Shown here: positions 1 to 4,570 of the stretch, one piece after another | Layout of the letters: each line of letters starts with the position of its first letter | How positions within the stretch are numbered: position 1 is the first letter of the stretch | NCBI GenBank assembly: GCA_002687025.1 | Contig: NYZG01000210.1 | Span: 1 to 7,806, forward strand | DNA: 7,806 bases | Origin: Candidatus Poribacteria bacterium | GTDB lineage: Bacteria; Poribacteria; WGA-4E; GCA-2687025 | Direction of reading: 5' to 3' | Made by a program: the position numbers and the translations under genes | Notes under the pieces: generated by a model | The model's input: the letters and a program-made list of their open reading frames with translations, nothing else | Told to the model about the DNA's origin: nothing | Database searches by the model: none

Positions 1-85
1 CAGTCGGTCAGTCGGTCAGTCGGTCAGTCGGTCAGTCGGTCAGTCGGTCAGTCGGTCAGTCGGTCAGTCGGTCAGTCGGTCAGTC
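1..85. repeat. 8-bp tandem direct repeat array, 10.6 copies, open at the left edge
   Basis: The unit CAGTCGGT is repeated ten times without error, followed by a partial CAGTC, after which the sequence changes abruptly. The array reaches base 1, so the true copy number is unknown. Because 8 is not a multiple of 3, every frame reads the same 24-nt cycle. That cycle is stop-free on the + strand and contains TGA on the - strand, so leftward genes cannot read through it. Possible roles are an iteron cluster, a simple-sequence expansion, or an assembly artefact at a contig end. The sequence alone does not decide between them. Confidence 0.95.
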
Positions 86-102
86 ACCTGTAGGACGGGA
101 CT

Positions 103-195
103 TCAGGCGGGATCGTTACCACGGCGGGCGGCTACAAGCGCCTTGATGGCGGAAAGGGACGCTCCGGCGTACAGGCGGCGCAACAGGAAGCCCAT
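103..195 (-). CDS. possible small 30-aa protein, unknown function
   Basis: This is a short ORF beginning ATG GGC TTC and ending TGA. The peptide is basic and looks amphipathic-helical, with LLRRLYAG near the start and AIKALVAARRG near the end. Most codons end in G or C, as expected for a coding frame in GC-rich DNA. The ribosome site is poor: CAGGG lies about 14 bases upstream. The frame is the same as that of the 127-codon gene ending at 262, and it is open all the way from that gene's TAG. An alternative GTG start lies at 231. An overlapping frame from GTG near 245, with AGGA five bases upstream, encodes a Cys/Pro-rich 40-aa peptide and competes with this call. It could be a real tail gene of the operon, a readthrough extension, or chance. 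Confidence 0.3.
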   Translation of the reverse strand: MGFLLRRLYAGASLSAIKALVAARRGNDPA

Positions 196-261
196 GGTGG
201 CGTTTCGTCGCCCTGGGTGGGATCGGTACACGGCATAAATCGCGAGACCGACACGGGTGTC

Positions 262-645
262 CTATCGCCTCCGCGATGGCAGCGCGCCCTCCGGACGGTT
301 CATACGGCGCTCGATATCCCGGCCCACCACGAAGCAAGCGACGTCGAGAATCTCCGACCGCTCCTCGCCCGCGTAGCGGCGACACAGACCTTCGAGCGTG
401 TCGCACACGTCCAGGCTGTTGCACAGGCGTTGCAGGTCCGCCTCCTCCTGGGTCGTGTGGTCGGATTCCTGCCACGCGCGCCACGCCCGACCCCACCGAC
501 CGATGAAGACGTACATGTCGTGGACGTCGATCTCCACCGGGGCGGCCTTGGGAGCCCGCGCTTCCCGGATCACCTCGTCGCGACGCCGACGGATTTCGTC
601 GTCCGTCGTCATCTGCCGCGCAGTCGAGTCTTTCCGTCGCTTCAT
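262..645 (-). CDS. hypothetical 127-aa helical protein, coupled to the winged-helix gene
   Basis: I do not recognise the family. The start ATG overlaps the upstream gene's TGA as ATGA (642-645), and AGGGG lies a few bases before it, so this start is well supported and translational coupling is expected. The N-terminus is very basic and charged (MKRRKDSTARQ, then EIRRRRDEVIREAR). A middle stretch has IDVHDMYVFIGRWGRAWRAW near residues 39-58. The C-terminal half is probably helical, with four cysteines (C75, C81, C88, C104) that are not spaced like a classic zinc finger. No signal peptide or membrane segment is visible. The operon position suggests an accessory role beside a DNA-binding or replication protein, but that is inference. 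The gene ends in TAG, and the same frame stays open for 52 more codons. Confidence 0.75.
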   Translation of the reverse strand: MKRRKDSTARQMTTDDEIRRRRDEVIREARAPKAAPVEIDVHDMYVFIGRWGRAWRAWQESDHTTQEEADLQRLCNSLDVCDTLEGLCRRYAGEERSEILDVACFVVGRDIERRMNRPEGALPSRRR

Positions 646-1619
646 AGCCGACCCCTCACATCCCGCAGGATGGCATGCTTGTCACTCCCCTGGGAACGGT
701 GATGCGCCGCCAAATCCGGCGCCACGCCGTCGAGGGAGTCCAGCATCAGGTCTTCGGGCAGATAGCGCGACGTGGAGAGCCACTCGGACAGGTCTGTTGG
801 GCGGTCGGACGCAGTAGACGCCGCGTTCTCCTCGACCCGCTGCGCCGCAGCGAAGGTCTCCTGCACGAGCGCCGGTCGACCCGGCACATGACGCGCCCCG
901 ACAAGCGCCTGTGACAGGACGCGTTGAGAGGGTTCGTAGCCGGTCGACCCGAGATTCCACGTGAACCCACGACAACCGCCGGCCGAATAGCCGGAGCAGG
1001 CGAGAAAACGCTGCTTGGTCCGGTGTGCCGCGTCGGTCTTGAACTTCACGGTCAGTCGATGCGTCTGGCATTTGGGACACAGGTCGCCCTCGCGAAGTCC
1101 TCCTCCCACCTCCGGGACACGAAGTTGTCCGCCAGGACAATCTGGTTGTTTCTTCTGGAGTTGTACTTGGGTCGGCGGAGACCCGCACGGCCGCTGAGTT
1201 TCCGAGACGTCATGTCGGCATTCTGCCGACTTCCTCGCGCCTGACTCGGCAGATCGCCGACTTCCGAGCCTGGTGAGGGCGTCGTAGTCGATGCGGATCC
1301 GCACGGCGGTACGCCGGTCTCTGTCCTCCTCGACCGTGCCGAAGTGCAGTACGCCGGCGTCACGCAGCTCCTCGAGCGCGCGCTTCACCGTTCTCGTCGA
1401 CGTCGCGGATTCGTCGGCGAGCTCGGCCTTGTAGAGCTGAACGCTGTCGGGGAACCACATCTCATTGGCGATGTCGAGGATCGTGTAGAACACGACCCGA
1501 TTCGCGGGCGTCATCGTGCGCCACGCGGGATGCCGTTTCCATCCCCTGCTGAGGTGGAACCAGTTCCGTCGCCTCGTTTCGTGCCGGTCGTCGGTCTCCG
1601 TCGCGAGCTGTGCCGCCAT
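642..1619 (-). CDS. winged-helix and zinc-ribbon protein, likely phage/plasmid replication or regulatory DNA-binding protein
   Basis: The protein has 325 residues. The ATG at 1619 is chosen because AAGGGG lies six bases upstream. The frame continues to a TTG at 1670, but without a comparable ribosome site. Residues about 35-110 look like a winged helix-turn-helix: LTPANRVVFYTILDIAN-type helices, then YKAELADESATSTRTVKRAL as the recognition region, then a basic wing. Residues about 119-178 form a low-complexity linker. Residues 181-216 form a CxxC-X23-C-X7-C zinc ribbon (C181, C184, C208, C216), resembling topoisomerase-type zinc ribbons. The C-terminal third is unassigned and helical. DNA-binding N-terminal domains with linkers of this sort are common in phage and plasmid initiators, so replication initiation is my preferred reading; a transcription regulator is possible. 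The next gene starts inside its stop codon. Confidence 0.8.
   Translation of the reverse strand: MAAQLATETDDRHETRRRNWFHLSRGWKRHPAWRTMTPANRVVFYTILDIANEMWFPDSVQLYKAELADESATSTRTVKRALEELRDAGVLHFGTVEEDRDRRTAVRIRIDYDALTRLGSRRSAESGARKSAECRHDVSETQRPCGSPPTQVQLQKKQPDCPGGQLRVPEVGGGLREGDLCPKCQTHRLTVKFKTDAAHRTKQRFLACSGYSAGGCRGFTWNLGSTGYEPSQRVLSQALVGARHVPGRPALVQETFAAAQRVEENAASTASDRPTDLSEWLSTSRYLPEDLMLDSLDGVAPDLAAHHRSQGSDKHAILRDVRGRL
1214..1265. repeat. two iteron-like 20-bp palindromic repeats inside the winged-helix gene
   Basis: The 20-mers at 1215-1234 and 1246-1265 share TCGGCA at their left and GCCGACTTCC at their right, differing only in the four central bases (TTCT versus GATC). They start 31 bp apart, close to three helical turns. 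The first sits in a perfect inverted repeat, GTCGGCA-TTC-TGCCGAC (1214-1230). The second has TCGGC/GCCGA arms and lies within wider CTCGG/CCGAG arms (1245-1268). They encode the linker at residues about 119-135, and a T-rich stretch (about 1136-1170) lies near by. Phage lambda has its origin iterons inside gene O in the same relative position, which makes an origin plausible here but unproven. Confidence 0.45.
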
Positions 1620-1629
1620 CGTGTACCCC

Positions 1630-1659
1630 TTGGCGGCGACCCTCCCCGTGGCGTAAGCT
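1630..1659 (+). promoter_or_regulatory. candidate sigma70-like promoter, rightward
   Basis: TTGGCG (1630-1635) and TAAGCT (1654-1659) are separated by 18 bases. Transcription would begin near 1666 and run into the terminator at 1709-1731. It would lie opposite the leader of the leftward winged-helix gene. The boxes match the consensus only moderately. Confidence 0.3.
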
Positions 1660-1665
1660 GCCCTC

Positions 1666-1735
1666 AACAACTAAGAGCGTGGGCGAGAGATCGCCTGTGT
1701 TCGAGATGCCCCCGCCTACACGCGGGGGTTTCTTG
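1666..1735 (+). ncRNA. candidate ~70-nt antisense RNA to the winged-helix gene leader
   Basis: This interval is bounded by a promoter-like sequence and a strong intrinsic terminator, and it contains no supported ORF. It is complementary to the presumed 5' leader of the leftward gene starting at 1619. Counter-transcribed RNAs in this position control initiator synthesis in many plasmids; applying that here is inference. The alternative is that the terminator simply stops readthrough. Confidence 0.25.
1709..1735 (+). terminator. intrinsic terminator
   Basis: A perfect 7-bp stem CCCCCGC/GCGGGGG (1709-1715 and 1722-1728) with loop CTACAC is followed by TTTCTTG. The tail is T-rich only on the + strand, so the direction is rightward. 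No gene ends just upstream on that strand, which is why a small RNA is suspected. Confidence 0.75.
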
Positions 1736-1767
1736 TGCTCTTCTCGAATGCGCTGTCGTCTCTACGC

Positions 1768-1796
1768 TTGCGCACGGGCCGGCGCCGGGTTACAAT
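1768..1796 (+). promoter_or_regulatory. strong sigma70-like promoter with palindromic spacer
   Basis: TTGCGC (1768-1773) and TACAAT (1791-1796) have the ideal 17-base spacing; this is the best promoter match I found in the window. The spacer contains the perfect 10-bp palindrome CCGGCGCCGG (1779-1788), a possible repressor site. Transcription would start near 1803. Confidence 0.5.
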
Positions 1797-1802
1797 TCTC
1801 AG

Positions 1803-1920
1803 TGCCGGAACGGGTACGCAAATCATCGGTTGCCATGTTCGCCGTTGGTAGCGACGAACATTGCTCTTGAAGCATCTTCGAAGGACCGCCTGGGCTTTCC
1901 ACTTCCCTTGGGCGGTCTTT
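1803..1920 (+). ncRNA. candidate ~115-nt structured small RNA
   Basis: The interval runs from the predicted start site of the promoter at 1768-1796 to the terminator at 1884-1917. It holds no supported ORF. Predicted hairpins are ATGTTCG/CGAACAT (1835-1841 with 1855-1861, 13-base loop), a small GAAG-CAT-CTTC hairpin (1869-1879), and the terminator stem. It does not resemble tRNA, 6S, SRP or tmRNA as far as I can judge. It could instead be an attenuated leader of the gene starting at 2190. Confidence 0.35.
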
Positions 1921-1922
1921 CT
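1884..1922 (+). terminator. intrinsic terminator with long loop
   Basis: The 7-bp stem GACCGCC/GGCGGTC (1884-1890 and 1911-1917) encloses a 20-base loop with a possible inner GGG/CCC pairing and is followed by TTTCTACTT. The T-rich tail lies only on the + side. A weaker hairpin, CCGCC/GGCGG (1943-1957), follows within 30 bases and repeats the GGGCGGT motif. Confidence 0.6.
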
Positions 1923-2035
1923 ACTTCAGACCGTGTTTGTTCCCGCCTCCTGGGCGGTTGCGTTCATCGTGCCGTACGGTTGCCCTTCAGTCAACGGGCC
2001 GGTGCGCGAGCGTAGTTCCCGACCTGCCTCCCAGC

Positions 2036-2064
2036 TTATGTCATGCGAGACGGCCGCGTAGACT
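2036..2064 (+). promoter_or_regulatory. candidate promoter for the 169-aa gene
   Basis: TTATGT (2036-2041) and TAGACT (2059-2064) are separated by 17 bases and lie about 125 bp before the ATG at 2190. The match is moderate. It is placed downstream of both terminators, so it could drive the gene independently of the upstream RNA candidates. Confidence 0.3.
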
Positions 2065-2189
2065 ATCGCCCTGTGAGCGAAGCCATGCTGGCTGGCGCAT
2101 CTGGCCCCGCGCCGCAGGTCTGATCAGTCTGTGGGAGCGACTGCCGGTGGTGCGCGTTGTGCCATACCCCCTCTCATCGGAAGGTGACC

Positions 2190-2699
2190 ATGAGGGACTA
2201 CAGCAAGAAGACGATCCCCAACTACAGCACGTCCCAGGACGCCCACTCGCTCATCGCTAAGATCGTCGCGCTTCTGGAAGCCAACGGCGCGGTAGAAGTG
2301 ATCCCACGTCGCCGCCACGGCCGCGTGACGTTCGATTTCTCGCTCATGGTCGATGGGGTGGAGGTGATGTATCGCATCCCGATCGACGCCGAGCAGACGC
2401 GGGCCGCGCTCCGACGCAACGAGAAGACGCGAAAGGGCCTCTCCCGCGCACAACTGGACGACCTCGAGCATGCGGAGCGCGTCTGCCTGGCGAACACACT
2501 CGCTTTGCTAGACCAGACGCTCACGCACATCGGGATGCTCGGCGACGACCCGGATCGCTACCTGCTCACGTGGCGGCTATCCGAGGACGGCACGACGACG
2601 CTGTTCGACGCGATCAAGTCGGGCGCTGCGCTGACGGGGTTTGGCGCTCCGGCGCTATCCAACGGCGACGATATGAGCATCACTGTGGAGGACGCCTGA
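2190..2699 (+). CDS. conserved hypothetical phage/plasmid-type protein, 169 aa
   Basis: The ATG at 2190 is chosen because GGAAGGTGA ends two bases before it; an in-frame start at 2157 has no such site. The layout recalls a family of uncharacterised mobile-element proteins that I know only as hypotheticals. It opens with an IPNYSTS-type segment (residues 9-15), then a helix ending ALLEANGA (27-34), then beta strands GRVTFDFSLMVDGVEVMYRIP (44-64). A charged helix with EHAERV (93-98) follows, then a long helix of about residues 99-117, then a LLTWRLSEDGTTTLFDAI end (125-142). No enzyme motif, signal peptide or membrane span is visible. It stands alone, with no downstream partner before the insertion sequence. 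Family membership is remembered pattern, not a search result, and the function is unknown. Confidence 0.75.
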   Translation: MRDYSKKTIPNYSTSQDAHSLIAKIVALLEANGAVEVIPRRRHGRVTFDFSLMVDGVEVMYRIPIDAEQTRAALRRNEKTRKGLSRAQLDDLEHAERVCLANTLALLDQTLTHIGMLGDDPDRYLLTWRLSEDGTTTLFDAIKSGAALTGFGAPALSNGDDMSITVEDA

Positions 2700-2774
2700 C
2701 TTTCCAAGAATCGGATCACCTGACAGGGGTGACTGCCGAGGACCCGACACGGCGGCGTTGGCGGCGCTCGATGG

Positions 2775-2805
2775 GACATAAGCGGGTCTCCCTCTCTTTT
2801 CGTGA
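2775..2805 (+). repeat. left terminal inverted repeat of the ISL3 element
   Basis: It begins GACATAAG, then has one base that differs from the other end (C at 2783), then a perfectly matched 22-base core (2784-2805) starting GGGTCTCCC and ending TTCGTGA. Matching becomes patchy further inward. Confidence 0.85.
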
Positions 2806-2862
2806 GAAGTGGATTTCCGTAGCCTGTTTCTCCCAGGAATCAGCTGCTATGGAGGTCGTCGC

Positions 2863-3477
2863 GTGCTGCTTGAAGCCCTCTTACCCAAGACGTGTGAGTT
2901 GGTTGTGGACGCCACGTGCGTCGACGACAGAACCATCATCATCGAGATGCATTCGACTCGCCTAGAATGCCCCTGTCCTAAATGCGGTGGTCCGTCGCCG
3001 CGCGTTCACAGTCGTTACGTTCGACAGCCTGCCGACCTACCAGTGTGCGGGTACCAGGTCCGTCTGATGCTCACGGTGCGACGCTTCTTCTGTGATGCTG
3101 CGCCGTGTCCTCGACGGACGTTCACTGAGAGACTACACCCGTTCCTAGCACCCTACGCACGGCGCACTCATCGGCTCGCTGGCCAGCAGTTGCATGTGGC
3201 GTTTGTTGCGGGAGGAGAAGGCGGATCCCGACTGCTGGCTCCGTTGGCGATGCCCGCCAGCCCAGCCACGCTCCTGCGGATGATCCGACGTGCTCCCGAA
3301 GCTGCCGCATCGACGCCTCGTGTCTTGGGTGTCGACGACTGGGCAAAGCGCAAGGGACACACCTACGGAACCATCTTGGTCGATCTTGAGCGACGGCGCG
3401 TTGTCGACATCCTGCCTGATGCAACCGCAGAGACTGTGGAAGGGTGGCTGAAGGAGCATCCCGGGTCGAGATCGTAA
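2863..3477 (+). pseudogene. ISL3 transposase, N-terminal part (zinc ribbon and start of DDE domain)
   Basis: GTG at 2863 is chosen because GGAGG sits seven bases upstream; the frame also runs back into the terminal repeat without a ribosome site. The 204-codon frame begins MLLEALLP, typical of ISL3. Its zinc-binding region has C36, C38, C41 and then FFC77 and C82, followed by RRTFTER, the usual ISL3 N-terminal arrangement. DNA binding to the terminal repeats is the known role of that part. The catalytic domain starts with LGVDDWAKRKGHTYGT (D158 as the likely first acidic residue). At HPG (codons 3457-3465) the family sequence continues in another frame, while this frame ends 12 bases later. 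Restoring one G at the CCCGGG would join both parts into about 525 residues. Confidence 0.85.
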
Positions 3478-4439
3478 GCCGAGATCGCGACCCCGAATAC
3501 ATCAAGGGAGTCCAAGACGGCGCGCCGGATGCTATCCCAGTCGCCGACCGATGGCATTTGCTGAAGAACTTGGGAGACACGCTCCAGCGGTGGTTGGCTA
3601 GCAAGCGTGCCTGTCTGAGAGCCGCTGCTGGAATGGTCGATAAGGACCGCTCCACCGCCAGTCCAGCAGCCGCGCAGACTCCCGGGTATAGACGCCGTCT
3701 CGTCCGCTATCAAGCCGTGATGGACCTGTATGCCAAGGGGTGGCTCCAAATCGACATCGCAGAGCGCCTTGGAGTCGGTATAGGCACGGTTCAGCGCTAC
3801 ATTCGTGCGGGTTGCTGCCCGCCCTCGGCCGAGTATACGCCTCGACCAGGCAAGCTGGACCCCTACAAGCCGTACATTCGTGCGCGTTGGGCCGCGGGCT
3901 GTCGCAACGGGACAGCGATCGCGAACGAGATCCGCGCTCAGGGATACTCGGGTACCGACCGGTGGGTAACGATGTGGATCGCAGAGATGCTTCGCCCAGA
4001 GCGTCCACGACGTGTCACCGGGACGAAGGTGCGTCCCTGGTCGCCACAACGCGCAGCACGCCTCATGACGCGGAATCCCACGGATCTGACCGAGCGGGAT
4101 CGAGACACGCTCGAGCGGATGTTCCGCGCCGAAACCAACGCTCGCGCCGTCTACGATCTCGTGCAGCGGTTCATGGCGATGGTCCGAGAGCAGCAGTGCG
4201 ATGAACTGATGTCCTGGATCAACGATGTCCGTGAGGGAGGGATCACGACCTTCCGGCGGTTCGGCTCCGGCATCATGCGCGATCTGGACGCGGTGCGAAA
4301 CGCCCTACTGCTGCCGTGGAGCAATGGGCAGACCGAGGGTCAAGTGAACCGGCTCAAGCTCATCAAGCGGCAGATGTACGGGCGCGCCGCATTCGACTTG
4401 CTTCGGAAGCGTGTGCTGCCCCAACCAGCCACTCCCTGA
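3444..4439 (+). pseudogene. ISL3 transposase, C-terminal part (rest of DDE domain with inserted HTH)
   Basis: The frame begins at a GTG (3444), but genuine homology starts at VEIVSRDRDPEY (3465 onward), so this is the continuation of the preceding part rather than a separate gene. D14 in SRDR is the likely second catalytic residue, and VADRWHLLKNLGDTLQRWL follows as in ISL3 proteins. Residues about 91-122 form an inserted helix-turn-helix (GWLQIDIAERLGVGIGTVQR) seen in the long ISL3 subgroup. The third catalytic residue is E298 in SNGQTEGQVNRLKLIKRQMYG. All catalytic positions survive and there is no other stop, so the single-base shift is the only visible lesion. It could be a true deletion or a base-calling error in CCCGGG. 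No X-XXY-YYZ slippery heptamer lies at the junction. Confidence 0.85.
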
Positions 4440-4447
4440 ACCCCCTT

Positions 4448-4478
4448 TCACGAAAAGAGAGGGAGACCCTCTTATGTC
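4448..4478 (-). repeat. right terminal inverted repeat of the ISL3 element
   Basis: It is the reverse complement of the left end apart from the T at 4470. It starts nine bases after the transposase stop codon, so the element has almost no downstream spacer. Confidence 0.85.
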
Positions 4479-4570
4479 GCCTCCTTTCACTCCTCGAAAG
4501 GCCAGTTGTCGATCGGTGTCCGACCACATAGGGAGTGGCATAGGAAGCAGCCTGGCCGAGGTGTCGTAGC

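Larger units (their letters stand above)
1620..2189. other. intergenic region between divergent accessory genes
   Basis: These 570 bases separate the leftward winged-helix gene from the rightward 169-aa gene. They contain the ribosome site of the former, two promoter-like sequences, two terminators, a weaker CCGCC/GGCGG hairpin (1943-1957) and the palindrome CCGTACGG near 1972-1979. Open frames here run across the terminators, have no ribosome sites and look non-coding. No convincing leftward promoter for the winged-helix gene was found. Confidence 0.6.
2775..4478 (+). mobile_element. ISL3-family insertion sequence, 1704 bp
   Basis: Both ends carry a long inverted repeat (2775-2805 and 4448-4478) that matches at 30 of 31 positions, and the transposase coding region between them fills nearly all of the element. 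ISL3 elements usually carry one transposase gene, inverted ends and 8-bp target duplications. Here the 8 bases outside each end (CTCGATGG and GCCTCCTT) are different, so no duplication is seen. This may mean recombination between copies, decay, or misplaced ends. The near-perfect ends suggest recent arrival, while the transposase carries a one-base shift. Confidence 0.9.

Noticed and set aside
217..702. 161-codon rightward open frame
   Set aside because: It lies antisense to the coupled pair, has no ribosome site, and is explained by the GC-rich composition of the real genes.
1690..1715. tRNA T-arm-like GTTCGAGA
   Set aside because: The flanking bases do not form a T stem, and no acceptor, D or anticodon arms can be drawn.
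1709..1728. CRISPR-like palindromic repeat (GC-rich hairpin similar in style to type I-E repeats)
   Set aside because: Only one copy is present, with no regularly spaced repeats or spacers, and the T-rich tail fits a terminator.
1344..2015. 223-codon rightward open frame
   Set aside because: It begins antisense to the winged-helix gene and runs through two terminators. The product resembles no protein family.
3444..3477. Programmed -1 frameshift in the transposase
   Set aside because: No slippery heptamer or clear downstream structure was found, and ISL3 transposases are normally single frames. A one-base deletion or sequence error is simpler.
2776..4477. ACATAAGC and TCTTATGT as 8-bp target duplications next to a shorter inverted repeat
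   Set aside because: They are inverted relative to each other rather than direct, so they belong to the terminal repeats.
4479..4570. Terminator for the GH32 gene
   Set aside because: Only distant GGCCAG/CTGGCC arms and a short CTTTC/GAAAG pair were found, with no T-tract in the right direction.
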